From: Alisma plantago-aquatica
Lineage: Eukaryota; Streptophyta; Magnoliopsida; Alismatales; Alismataceae
DNA length: 64,000 bases
Assembly (NCBI GenBank): GCA_963693085.1
Contig: OY856411.1
Location: 119,077,767 to 119,141,766, forward strand
Direction: 5' to 3'
Shown: piece after piece, positions 35,269 through 46,192 of the stretch
How positions within the stretch are numbered: the first letter of the stretch is position 1
How the letters are laid out: each line of letters begins with the position of its first letter
The notes under the pieces: generated by a model
Database searches by the model: none
Told to the model about the DNA's origin: nothing
Seen by the model: the letters and a program-made list of their open reading frames with translations, nothing else
Program-made: the position numbers and the translations under genes

Positions 35269-35657
35269 AGGGAGGTTGGACGAATCAGAGGAAGGTGAAT
35301 CTGAAGCCGCTTTTCTCTGTGATCTTGAAGCTATGGTGGACGACGAGGCTGGAGTTAGCTTAGTGCAGCAACTACTGTGACTTATCATTCTGAAATCATG
35401 GCCAGATCAAATCAGGAAAATCCCAAGGATGCAAAACTTTATATTTTGATAGGGGCTTGTTTTAAGGGGTGCCTCCCCCATGTTAGCAGAACAATGCTTT
35501 CTTATGCTTTTTTCCTTCTTTTTTAGCTTTTTCTTCCCGCTGCAGTTTTTCATTTACAAACATTCTGTAAGAGTCCCACATAAGCAGGTTTCGCTTGCTT
35601 GATGTGTTTTTAAATATATAACATTACCTTTCCTAAAAAAAAATCGATACACATAAA

Positions 35658-35989
35658 TCCCTAGCGCAAGATGGAAAATGAGTTGTATGCATCAGATTCA
35701 GCTGATGTCAGGCAAGCAATCTGTTAGAGTATAGAATACTAGTCGTCCCATGTCAATCACTATTTGTTCCACGCTGAGAGTGAAAGAAGAAAGGGGTATG
35801 TTCATGTATACTGAAAAGAAGAAGAAAAATATGCATATAATAAACAATGGTCAAGGGGGGGACTACAGGCTCCAATCTTGCATGAACTACTTCCTAGGAT
35901 ACCAACGCCTGTGAATAGTCATCATCATGCTGAAAATCGTCATCGTTTTGGGCAGTTGAATTTTTATGTGAATCACAAAATCCACTCAG
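35658..35989. other. CACTA interior, nothing recognised
   Basis: AT-rich sequence right of LINE-B, beginning with the second target copy and ending where RTE-like coding appears. No feature supported. Confidence 0.4.
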
Positions 35990-36425
35990 GCGGAAAGTAA
36001 AATTTTATATGATGGCTACAATGTTAGCTATGTTGTATGGCTGTAAATGTTGAGTATTTGAAGAAGTAAAGAGTTTAGGAGAGAAGTATAACGTGAATGA
36101 GAATGCTAAGAAAGATGTGTGAGAAGACGGTGAAGATCACACTAGAAATGATATATACTATACATCATGGGAGTAGATAGTATCAAGGACAAACTATGAG
36201 AGGGTTGTCTCAAACGGTCTGGGCATGTAAAACATAGGCCGACTAATAAAACCATTTTGGAGTAAGATTATCGAGTCGATAAACAACTAGGGGAATGAAG
36301 TAGACCCAAAACAACTTGGTATGAGCTAAGGAGGGATTTAGATTCATTACATCTTACTGAGAATATAACCCAAAGAGAGCAAAATGAAAAGAAAAATCCA
36401 TGCAGCCAGCCTCAAAATGGTTGAG
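35990..36425 (+). pseudogene. RTE-clade LINE 3' tail relic
   Basis: The C-terminal tail of plant RTE-type reverse transcriptases is recognisable across three frames: KFYMMATMLAMLYGC, then MRMLRKMCEKT, then RSGHVKHRPTNKTILE, and finally RPKTTWYELRRDLDSLHLTEN (the RGRPKxTWxExxRxDLxxLxLTE signature). Stops and shifts occur throughout. Only the last ~140 residues remain, as expected of a heavily 5'-truncated insertion. This is a different LINE clade from LINE-A, -B and -C. Confidence 0.7.
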
Positions 36426-36739
36426 ATTAATGTTTGAATAATGGTGATGATGATGTGATAATAGAAGAAAAGTACATCTACTATAGAGAATAATCTCAAT
36501 GGTTTTTTTATGTATAATATACTTAGTAACAGTTATCACTATAATGCTAAAATGTAAAGGTAGCCGGTTCATAGTCATCAAGTAATTACAGTGCATAGAT
36601 CATGCATATGATATTATTGTGGTCAAATATAAAAGTCATTTCATACCTGTTCTTTGTTTTTGCTTTGAACACGACTAGTAATCTTCTCAAAATTATGTTT
36701 AGTCAAAGGAAATAATATTCATAAGATATATAAATAAAT

Positions 36740-38125
36740 GATAGCATACCAGTTCACAGACCAACCAATTGAATCGCACTACCTTCCCAACTTGGCGCAA
36801 TGCGCTAAAGAAATTTTCTTCCTCCTGGTGTGTCCAAGCAGCCCACTGGCAGGTTGGTTTTTTTGTTGTGGGCATTTTTCATTAGTTGTTGTAAACATGT
36901 TGTGTTTGACCATTAACTTGAAATAGAAATGAAGAGGCTGAACCTGGCTTGTCAGGACTTTTAGCAATGGTAGGGAGTGGAACATCATGATCATATTAGC
37001 ACACCCGCCAGGTATAACAATGGTGTTGCCAATGCCCACTTTGTAAGTTGTGCAAGCATGTGTCTCGTGGGACGTGGAAGCCTCGTCATCGACACCGGGA
37101 AGAATCATCTGCGGATGGGTGGTCACCTGTAGAGGAAGAAGGTCGAGCCCCGATCCCATCTGGCCCAACCGTCGAGATTACCGCCAGTAAGGGGACACAA
37201 AGAGTCTCGACCCAAAAGAAACCCCCGTTGTCCTCTCCGATATCCCCCGAAACTTCACAACCATGCGGCTCAACAACAGGACCCTGATCTATTCTTTTGA
37301 GAAAAACGTTGAGCATCTTATAGGCATCATACACCATATGTATCACCTTCACCTCCTTGTTCCAAATCAAGGCCACCTGGTCTGTGAAACCGAGTGCCAC
37401 ATCCCCCTCAAGCTCCTCAACCCCATCCTGGATTCCCTCCCTCTCACATCTTCTTCCTCCATCTGCAACATGGGAAGAAGGGGAATCGCCATACTTGCCC
37501 AGATCATGGGATTCACTCCGCTCTACAGAACCGTCCTGACCACCATCGTCCTCTGATATTTCTACAAACAGGTCGCCATGGGGCTGTGTTCCCGACCCCA
37601 ACCCGCCCCGGCTAACCTTCCAAGCTAAGAAGCTAGCACGGAAGGCCGAGATGGACGTAGGGCTGTAGGAAGGTGTAGAAAGGAGGTGTCACAGATGGGA
37701 GGCCATGTCCCCAGGTGAACTTCTCCCCACACCGTCGTCGCCTCTGTCCAGTTCGCAGCCCCTCCAAGTCCTCCTGCTAGCGTGCTCCCACTGTCCTCCG
37801 TGCCTGGTGGATTTCCTCCGCCGCCAGGCCGAATCAGCATCGACCAGCACCTATACAGATGCCCGAGCGAGGGAGATTGGGCCGAAGGGTTCGTTCTCCA
37901 CGCACCATGCTCTCTCCGCCGTTGGAGTCCTTTGTGGGCGGGAGGGATGAGTCGGATGAACGGGGCACCACGCCACCGGTCCTCAACGAACCCAGCTGAA
38001 ACGCGTCACCGCCAGTCCGATGGAGGAGGAGCCTGGCCCCTTCACCCACCAAGCTGATCTTGACGGAAGGGGTCCCCTAGAGCCCACGCTAACACTGGCG
38101 CCGCCCAGCTAGGGCAGGGTTGCAA
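36740..38125 (-). other. GC-rich coding-like block inside the CACTA element
   Basis: About 1.3 kb with GC far above the rest of the element. The minus strand is open through long stretches (38052-37834, 37840-37625, 37601-37086, 37168-36779) in shifting frames; the longest is 171 residues with GDVALGFTDQVALIWNKEVK and an acidic, Gly-rich composition. No domain is recognised. Options are a captured host gene fragment, common in CACTA elements, or the 5' region of an unknown LINE or LTR element. Frame changes suggest it is now non-functional or contains introns. Confidence 0.45.
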
Positions 38126-38289
38126 TAGAAGAAAAATTAACACGTTGTTTCCATCCTGCGCTCATATTTTTAAAAATGGAAGAAATGATCTTGTGAATCG
38201 TTGTAAAATACACATATTATTTGTGTAATCTGTGATAGTTTTATGCAAAATATATACTTTAGAAATGATGCTTATTGGGTTTAAATGAA

Positions 38290-38472
38290 AAGAGGGTAAG
38301 AGTTTTAACGGCGGAAAGGTAGTACAATTAGCGTCAGGAGATTATTTTGGTCATTATTGACTATGTCTGTAACGGCAAGATTTTTTTTTTTTATCGCGTT
38401 TGATATAGTTATTACGACGAGAAAATAATGTGGTCGTAAATTTTGACGTTAATACACCAGTTTCTTATAGTG
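38290..38472. repeat. Right CACTA subterminal region and terminal repeat
   Basis: Contains TAACGGCGGAAAG, TTAGCGTCAGG, GTAACGGCAAG, TTACGACGAG and GTCGTAAATTTTGACG before the terminal TTTCTTATAGTG. The same motif vocabulary fills the left end, supporting one element spanning the whole interval. Confidence 0.65.
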
Positions 38473-39997
38473 GTTATCAACACTAGCCTGAACTCAACAC
38501 AAAGCTTAGATCTACTATGTCTATCGATTATGGTCTGATATTTGCAAGCATTATCCTGACTTAAACACCGACTTGCCATTCATTCAACAATTTGGGTTGG
38601 ACACGGGTCTGGCAACACCCAATTTTAACCTGGCCCAATGCTCTTACCTAAGAGGTAAAACTACCACTTCAAATGAGAACGTTGGCATCAATACAAATGT
38701 TATTTCAAGAGAATTTATCTATCTCAGAGACAACTTTATGATAACTTTAGTGTTAGTTAGGTTGAGTGTAGTTATTTGAGTTTGTGATGTTAAAATATAT
38801 TGCAAATTCACACTTTGTTATCGAACACCACCTAAGTAACACACCCTAAGAAACCCTTTTGCTATTATTGGGTTATTCAAGCTCCCAAACTTACCATTGA
38901 TACACGACCAATTAATTAATCACGTCCCTCTTCAAATTAATATAAATGGCCCTTGGTTTCATCCACCCTTCCCCTTTTCCTCATAGTATCAATAACCACA
39001 TGTACCATCGTACCTATGAGATATTATCGGTTCGATGTCTTCCCCGCACAAGGACAGTTGTAGGTACGTAGGGAACCATGATGAATGCACAACTTGGAAA
39101 CCCCAACTTGACACCCTCGTCGGATTGGAGGTAGTTGCCAGATTCAAACAATATTCAATGAAGCTTGCAGCTGGTTTGTCAATCGCGCACCATTTACGTC
39201 GTGCGCTCATCATCATCATCATAAAGATTGGATTGTTGCTGTTGTGGGGAAGATGCAATGGACGGTTTTGATGGAACTGGAAAAGGGCTGGATCTAGTTG
39301 TCCTCACCCGTGCTTGCTAGTGAAGCTGATGTAGTAGTCCTCACCCGTGCTCGCTAGTGAAGCTTGGTCTTTTCTTCCTCTGTATCATGGTTTTCATTCT
39401 AGATACCGTATATACTCCCACTCCAGCGCTCCAGGGTTCGCTGCACCTTTCACTATCAATGGGGAGGTAATGATTACCACGAGAGCTACAGTGAGGGTTG
39501 GTCTTCACCATCGTGCGACGGTTATGCTGCCACCAGCGCACGCGCGGTACATTCAAAGGTATGGTTTCCAAATTGGAGTAAAGAGGAGGCCGCGAGTAGC
39601 TGGGATGTGCGTGCATTTACCCTCCTCCTGTTGGTTTCAGCACGCAGTCCACTTGGGGCGCCTTAGCTGAAATCCATGGGTTCCCAAATTAAATCTCAAT
39701 CTTCCGAATGTCGGCACACTGTACTGTCCTCGTGGCTATCTGCCTATCTTCGTCCGTTTTTGGGTGATACGGAATAGGGCGAGCTGTGATCGCCGCACGC
39801 CAGCAGCTGCATGCGCCTGATCAAGCGCGCCGGATGGAGTCCCCTATAAACTGGTTAGCGTGCCGTCTGATGGGCGGACATGACAAAGAGTGCATCCCGG
39901 CCTAGGCACCAATAATTTAAGCCCGTCGTCCGGCCTCATAATGCATCGAGGTAAGCCCATGGTATGAGTAGATCATAAAATTTGTCCCTAACTCAAC
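38473..39997. other. Spacer between CACTA and hAT elements, partly GC-rich
   Basis: 38473-39280 is AT-rich with no gene. 39280-39960 is GC-rich. A 37-bp direct tandem (GTCCTCACCCGTGC(T/C)(T/C)GCTAGTGAAGCT) occurs at about 39299-39366. A 107-codon plus-strand frame at 39347-39670 and a 91-codon minus frame overlap there without recognisable domains. A TATA-like CTATAAACTGG lies at 39843. Possibly an LTR or gene leader; not resolved. Confidence 0.35.
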
Positions 39998-40935
39998 TAG
40001 GGATGGCAGTGGTGTAGATATAGTGTGATTTATACCAAAACCATAACCGCACCATGCTTAAAAGTCAAATATCATATATGCACCATATTCATTGTGGTGC
40101 TTGATATAAGAAACTATATCTACACCACCAAAAAACCGCGATAACTACACCACACCACATCACACCACACCACACAATATTAGAAACAAATTATTTATTA
40201 TTCTTATTAGCATTATACATAAAATTGTGTGAAGAATTTGTGCAAAATGAATTTACAATGTGATATGTATGTTCTGATTTTGTTTGAAAACTAGTCGACA
40301 TACATATAATATTTTCCTGTTTTACTTATATCTTCTCATTCAAAGTTCAAGCATCATCATCTAGTAAAATATATTAAGTCCCCTTACCCACTAATACACA
40401 TTCTTCTTTTCCAAACACAATATCCTTTTTAAAACGATTCCTCAAGTTTATCTTCCCTATTAAGCCATCCTCTTCATTTCAAGTATGTAAGCTATATTTT
40501 TATCTCTATATATATTTGTAATGAAAGAGAAATAAATAATACTTTGAATTAAGTGTAACAATGTATTTTCCAAAAGAGAGATGGAAAGTAAAAACTATTG
40601 GTGTTGCAAGGTGGTAATAATATTTGAATAAATTACAGAAAAAGATGACTAGTAATAATGGATGTAGTTATCTCTTCTTGACTCTATCTTTTTCTCTTTT
40701 ATGTCATTCTATTTTCTTTTCACCTTTTTAATTATTATGTTAATTGATTTTATCTAACATATGGTATTTCACTTATAATAATAAACTAAATTGTCACCTT
40801 AATTATATATTTCCCACTTTCTAATTCTTTCATGTTTCTATTCGAGATTGGTATCAATAACGTCTACACATAATATATTAAATGGTTCAACCAAAGAAAT
40901 AACTATCTACTACCATTATACATATGACTCCATAA

Positions 40936-40938
<3 letters not shown>

Positions 40939-41021
<83 letters not shown>
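40939..41021. repeat. (TA)n(GA)n compound microsatellite
   Basis: About 50 bp of TA followed by 33 bp of GA. It marks the left edge of the DNA nested in the hAT element and mirrors the (TC)n(TA)n at 47291-47322. Confidence 0.95.
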
Positions 41022-41022
<1 letters not shown>

Positions 41023-41775
41023 ATTTGCTGCCCGCACGGGTATTAAGCTTTAGTTACCCGCGGCCCGGTACTTAAGTACAACTACATTTTTACTTCTGAT
41101 GCCATTCCGTCTTTCTCCTCTAATTGTTGTCACTTGTTTCGGAGCCCGTGCTAATTGGCCAAATCACTGACAACATAGGACCGAACACTTCTCCACAAAC
41201 AATCCCTCATTGCTTCTGCATAACTGATATCGTCCTCCTCAACCAACAACTCCACTGACGACTTGATACTCCTCCCTATGCTTCAATACTTGCAGCCGTA
41301 GTGCCATCAACTTCAGGGACTTCGTGGCTGCCTGGGTGATGTGGCCAGTGCTTCTGGGATTGTACGGTGATGCCATCGTCGACCTCGACCAGTCCAAAGA
41401 TACACTGTAGTATGCCATCTATGTACCGTCAATACGCATGTGCCTGGGGTATGTCCGACGTTGACACTTGCGAGGATAACTTCACGGAACGTGTATTTCT
41501 GCAAGCTCAACAGTAGCTAAGATATATGATATGTTAAGATATATAAAATTTACATGTGTGGATGGGTGACTCATGATCGTGAGTTTAATTGCCGGAGAAG
41601 CAGAGCTCAAAGCAGACAAAATTTATGAAGGTCTACGACATTGATAGATAGAGTTTTGGCACTCTCTATTTCTCATTTCAATTTAGTTTCTCACTCTAAA
41701 TTTAAGTCTCAGAGATGTTGGGACTAGGGTCTTTGTTCTAAGTGTTGAATTTGGTTCTAACAATTTTTACTAATC
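41022..41775. other. MITE-like end followed by unassigned sequence
   Basis: 41022-41080 (CATTTGCTGCCCGCACGGGTA, then GTTACCCGCGG) resembles the terminal sequence of the MITEs at 46193 and 46960, but the rest of such an element is not seen. From about 41370 to 41200 the minus strand has an open stretch ending KSLKLMALRLQVLKHREEYQ with protein-like composition, unrecognised; possibly a host gene fragment. Confidence 0.35.
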
Positions 41776-43439
41776 TCTTTATTTTCTTATAGAGTAAATG
41801 TGAATCCAAGTTGTTTTACAAAACGTCATCTTCGGTTATAATTTTTTCTTTTCCAATACAAATTTTCTATTTTAATTACATGATTTTTCTTTTTATTACA
41901 ATATATTCAGTAGCGGGGTTCATTCTCTTATAGAGTACAATGTGATATATCCAGGTTATCTTACAAAATGTCATCTTTAGTTACAATTCTCTCTTTTTCA
42001 TTACAATTTTTTTTGTTCTAATTACATAATTTTTCTTTTTATGACAATGTATTCAATATTGGGTTTCATTCTCTTATAGAGTAGAATGTCATATATCTTG
42101 TATTACAAAATGTCATCTCTCGTTATAATTTTCTCTTTTCCATTACAAATTTCATGTTCTAAATACATAATTTTTCTTTTTATTACAATGTATCCAATAA
42201 CGGGGTTCATTCTCTTAGAGTGTAATGTGATACATCCAGGTTGTCTTAAGAAATGTCATCTTTGGTTACAATTTTCTCTTTTTCATTATAAATTTTCTAT
42301 TCTAGTTACATAATTTTTCTTCTTATTATAATGTATTCAGTTTTGGGGTTCAGTCTCTTATAGAGTAGAATGTGATATATCCATGTTGTCTTACAAAATG
42401 TCATATTTGGTTACAATTTTCTCTTTTTAATTACAAATTTTCTATTCTAATTGCATAATTTTACTTTTTATTACAATGTATTCAATATTAGGGTTCATTC
42501 TCTTATAGAGTAGAATGTGATATATCCATGTTGTATTATAAAACGTCATTTTTGGCTACAATTTCTCTTTTCCATTACAAATTTTCTATTCTAATTACAT
42601 TTTTTTTCTTTTTATTACAATGTATTCAGCACTGGGGCTCATTCTCTTATAGAGTACAATGTGACACATCCAAGTTGTCTTACAAAACGTCATCTTTGGT
42701 TACAATTTTCTCTTTTCAATTATAAATTTTCTGTTCTAATTACATAAATTTTATTTTTATTACAATGTATTCAGTACCGGGGTTCATTCTCTTCTAGAGT
42801 AGAATGTGATATATCCAGGTTGTGTTACAAAACACCATTTTTTGTTATAATTTTCTCTTTTCCATTATACATTTTCCCTTCTAATTACATAAATTTTCTT
42901 TTTAATACAATGTATTTAGTACTGAGATTCATTCTCTTATAGAGTAGAATGTCATATATCCAAGTTGTATTACAAAACGTAATCTTTGGTTACAAATTTC
43001 TCTTTTTCATTATAAATTTTCTAGTTCTAATTACATAATTTTTCTTTTTATTACAATGTATTCAGTACTAGAGTTCATTCTCTTATAGAGTAGAATGTGA
43101 TACATCGAAGTTATCTTACAAAACATCTTTGGTTGCAATTTTCTCTTTTCCGCTATGAATTTTATGTTCGGTTTACATAATTTTTCTTTTTATTACAATG
43201 TATTCAATATTGGGGTTCATTCTCATATAGAGTACAATGTGATATATCCAAGTTGTATTTTGTAATATACAAATAGATGTTGTAATAGGTCAAAAGGGTG
43301 CAATACAACTTACCATTTTTATCACTTAATTAGTTTTTTGTTGTATTACAAAATGTCCACCTTGATTATTCTTTATTCCTTCTTATTACAATTTCTACTG
43401 GCTCGTTACAATATATCAACTTTCTTTATATAGTGTTCT
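41776..43439. repeat. 144-bp tandem repeat array with 20-bp internal phasing
   Basis: About ten tandem units of roughly 144 bp. Each has GGGTTCATTCTCTTATAGAG (near 41918, 42061, 42205, 42347, 42491, 42636, 42779, 42926, 43071 and 43215), then AATGTGATATATCCA, then four consecutive 20-bp subunits each beginning TTACA. The TTACA phasing continues at 43330-43430 after the last full unit. Units differ from each other by roughly 10 percent by eye. T-rich strand bias is strong. Non-coding; short frames here follow the repeat. Confidence 0.92.
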
Positions 43440-44220
43440 ATCAAACAATCTCTTAATTCCTTGGCCATGCCCTCAACGCCCACTGTTCTATCATCCTTTC
43501 CATTCAGATCCCCACACCATTGCCACAGACCAAACTGAATCTGGATTCAAACCCCAACTCCGGTGTAAGTACTATTGGGTTAATCTCAAAGCTCAATGGG
43601 TCCATAGTCTTGTATCTATACCGATTTTTTCCAAGCGCCAAAGGATCCCAAATCCACTCCACTACGGATGCCGAAACACAGCCCCACGGTGTTCACCGGC
43701 ATCAGGTTTAAGGATACTTCATGTTTTTACCTACAAACATCATCACAACGTTGAGGTCATAGAAATCGTACCATTTGTCAATTGTAACTAGAAATGAAAA
43801 TCATGACCTGCCACATAAAATAAAAATAGTAACTTCACGTGTTTTAGCCACTTTGTTTAGCACTTTATCGAACACCTGCTAGGCATTATTTATGCATTGA
43901 AATGAAAAGGAAGAATGATGTTCTTAAACAGGCTTAAGAACGAGGGGAAGGAGTCATAATATATATGTCAAATAATTGGGTTATAAAATCAACATCCGAA
44001 GAAGCAACATCTGCATTCGGTGAAAAATATGATATCTTCTGCGGCTTTTTGGGTAGAAAATTCAACTCAATGAACATTCTCTCATACCAATGAATTGATT
44101 GAGAAATCAATCACGCAATCTAGCTTCATCCCACTGATCACTTCATAGACTCTCTCATGATGGCTCCTATTTTCCACAATAAAACAAATACTTCCTCTAA
44201 CACCCAGCTCAACCGTGCTC
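43440..44220. other. Unrecognised low-copy-like DNA left of LINE-C
   Basis: Balanced composition with a 63-codon plus frame at 43520-43711, no domain found. It is continuous with 45291-46040 once LINE-C and one target copy are removed, so both belonged to one pre-insertion sequence. Confidence 0.35.
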
Positions 44221-44233
44221 CACCCAGATGTTT

Positions 44234-45277
44234 TTTTTTTAACAATCAACCATATTAAAACATATCACGGGTTATTACAGGGTATCCCTCTCCTCATACT
44301 CGATAGGCTAGCTGCAGGGCCAGCCGATTGTACAGAAGTACATTCACTAAGATAAAGGCTCCTAACCCAATTTGGAGGCCCGTTAAAGGCCTGGGTCTGT
44401 GGTGCACACCGGAGTTGGCGTTTGGCCATTTTATCGGCCACTGAATTGCTTTCGCGGTCGGCGTGCTGTAATCTCACGTTCTCCATCATCTTCTTCTTCA
44501 CTCGACACAACCAGTATGCTAACTTAGGGTAGCGTTCTGCCTCCTCGCCGCACTGTTGCACTGCCAGCTTACAGTCGGTTTCCACTATGCAACTACTCCA
44601 TTCGTGTTCTTGAGATTGTTCCAAGGCTAGGTGAATCCCTGCTAATTCCGCCCCGGTTACCGAAGAACAGCCTATCTTCTTCGACCATCCCCCAAGCCAC
44701 CGCCCTTGTGCGTCTCTAGCTACTGCCGCTATCGCAGCTTTTTTACCTTTCACTGCTGCATCCACGTTCAGCTTGATCGTGCCCGGCTCCGATTTTCGCC
44801 AGCAATGTACTATGTCCTGCCGATGACCAGTGTTTTGCCTCGCCCAAGCTTCTGTAGTAACCGTAATGTCCTTTTGAATAAATCGGAGTTGGTGTTCCAT
44901 CGGCATGACGTCGCCTTCAAAAACTTCTGCATTCCTGAATCTCCATATGTTGCTGCAGATCATCCAGAACACTTCCTTCGTGAAATTTGAGTTACCATAT
45001 ACAATCTTCAACCAAAGCTCAATGGTAGTCTGCCCAAAGAAATCCGTCAGGTTACCAGACCTTAAGAAATGAATCCAGAGAGTCTTGGCCTTCTCACAAT
45101 CACGCAACGCATGGATAACAGTCTCATCCTCCTTCTTGCATCTAGGGCACAGACCATCCATGGTCATGTGCCTTGCCAATCTACGGGCATTTGTCAGAAG
45201 AGCGCCATGAGTAACCAGCCATGCGAAGACTCGCAATCTAGCTGGGACCTTCAGCTTCCAAACAAACCCCCAATCTT
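44234..45277 (-). mobile_element. LINE-C: 5'-truncated L1-type LINE tail
   Basis: A 13-bp duplication, CACCCAGATGTTT, lies at 44221-44233 and 45278-45290. The poly-A tail appears as a T run at 44231-44240, so it is on the minus strand. Only the last ~1.0 kb of ORF2 remains, starting within the zf-RVT region, as expected from incomplete reverse transcription. The reading frame it carries is fully open, indicating a fairly recent insertion. Confidence 0.9.
44265..45236 (-). CDS. LINE-C ORF2 C-terminal fragment: zf-RVT and RNase H
   Basis: 323 residues, open throughout. Residues 1-60 hold the zf-RVT motif (VFAWLVTHGALLTNARRLARH, CPRCKKEDETVIHALRDCEKA). Residues 150-300 are an RNase H domain with all four acidic residues in context: LNVDAAV, TGAELAGIHLAL, VETDCKLAVQ and SNSVADKMA. 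RNase H removes RNA from RNA-DNA hybrids during LINE integration. The endonuclease and RT are absent by 5' truncation, and no promoter is expected, so expression is unlikely. Distinct in sequence from the LINE-A RNase H. Confidence 0.85.
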   Translation of the reverse strand: MRVFAWLVTHGALLTNARRLARHMTMDGLCPRCKKEDETVIHALRDCEKAKTLWIHFLRSGNLTDFFGQTTIELWLKIVYGNSNFTKEVFWMICSNIWRFRNAEVFEGDVMPMEHQLRFIQKDITVTTEAWARQNTGHRQDIVHCWRKSEPGTIKLNVDAAVKGKKAAIAAVARDAQGRWLGGWSKKIGCSSVTGAELAGIHLALEQSQEHEWSSCIVETDCKLAVQQCGEEAERYPKLAYWLCRVKKKMMENVRLQHADRESNSVADKMAKRQLRCAPQTQAFNGPPNWVRSLYLSECTSVQSAGPAASLSSMRRGIPCNNP

Positions 45278-45290
45278 CACCCAGATGTTT

Positions 45291-46050
45291 CTGGATCTCC
45301 CATCTTCCTGGCTTTCAGATTTCACCTTTGTTGTCGTCTCTCACTCCTCAGCCCTTGTATACAGTGCAACTCCAAAATTGACAGCCTATCCACATCCGTC
45401 TCTTCCACCCCAATGTTTTCTACTTGTACTCAGGTAGGCAGGCGAGTCCAAGTAAGGCAGATGATGACTCCATGATAATGACGGCGGTTGCCTGATGCCA
45501 AGATTGTACGGGGATGCTTCTCAATCAGTTCACCGCGGGTTAAGAAAGTGATAAAACTAAGAACAGTTGTGATCCCTGTCTGTACTGGGCACTGCTCTTG
45601 CACTAGAATTAGGGTGTCGCCTTGAGTAGGTTTTTCGGTGAGCTCCCCTAAGCTTGCCATGACACAGTATTGAGGTATAACCCTCTCATCAGATGCGTGG
45701 ACATGCCCACCAAACATCCTGCCAAACACCCAGACGACATGGCTAGCAAAGGGGAAACGATTTTCTTGATGTGGTTAAAGGACTGAAAAGTCGCTCGAAA
45801 CCCTATGCAAGGTTTTGGAAGTCTCCGATAACTCCTGTAAGGCTGCAAGCTGCTTCGTCAATCTAGCCTAGGTCGCCAACACAAGGGGAAGTTACCAGAC
45901 TGCTATTGTGTCTTCTCTTCGATCGATGACGAGCCTTGGGATGAGATCACAAGTCTGCCGCCATGTATGGGTATAAAGTAAGAACAAGCGGTGTGATTAA
46001 AGGGGACGAGGTAACTTATTCAGTCTACCCGTGTGGGAAGCGTATAAATA
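45291..46050. other. Unrecognised coding-like DNA right of LINE-C
   Basis: The minus strand is open for 99 codons at 45430-45729 (MFGRMFGGHVHASDER, GELTEKPTQGDTLILVQEQ, TRGELIEKHPRTILASGN) with protein-like composition. I do not recognise it. Together with 43440-44220 it may be a decayed host gene split by LINE-C. Confidence 0.35.
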
Positions 46051-46071
46051 GCCATATATATATATATATAT

Positions 46072-46170
46072 AAGTCTGGCCAAAAAAGTAACTCTGTACA
46101 AAATATACAACAGATATATATAAGGACGGGTTTTTGATTTTGGAGGGGAAAATGATATTATTTTTGGCTA
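46072..46170. repeat. Internal fragment of the 340-bp MITE
   Basis: Matches 46332-46430 of the neighbouring MITE (AAAATATACAACA, ATATATATAAGGAC, GATATTATTTTTGGCTAAA). Both ends are missing. Confidence 0.65.
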
Positions 46171-46192
46171 AATTTTTTAACTATATATATAT

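Larger units (their letters stand above)
30117..35642 (+). mobile_element. LINE-B: full-length but mutated L1-type LINE
   Basis: Precise 15-bp target duplication ATCGATACACATAAA at 30102-30116 and 35643-35657, with a short A-rich tail at 35634-35642. Order: leader frame, ORF1 (30380-31609), endonuclease, RT, zf-RVT; no RNase H follows. At 5.5 kb and with both ends present it is full-length. Coding bias is unusual: AT- and C-rich with many ACA/ATC/AAA codons. Stops and frameshifts in ORF2 show it is dead. It inserted into the CACTA element. Confidence 0.92.
25464..38472. mobile_element. 13-kb CACTA-type (En/Spm) transposon, non-autonomous
   Basis: The left end CACTACAGGAAAA (25464-25476) and the right end, read inward as CACTATAAGAAAC, form imperfect inverted repeats starting with the diagnostic CACTA. 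Both are flanked by GTT (25461-25463 and 38473-38475), the 3-bp duplication typical of this superfamily. Subterminal regions are dense in short motifs such as GTCGTTA, CGTCGTAAAT and TAGCGA in both orientations (25480-25810, 38290-38465). I find no TNPD-like transposase or TNPA-like protein. The interior holds LINE-B, an RTE tail, a GC-rich coding-like block and a duplicated 0.5-kb segment. It likely depended on transposase supplied in trans. Confidence 0.8.

Noticed and set aside
41776..43439. Regular repeats as a CRISPR array
   Set aside because: Units are 144-bp end-to-end tandem repeats without unique spacers, in plant nuclear DNA.
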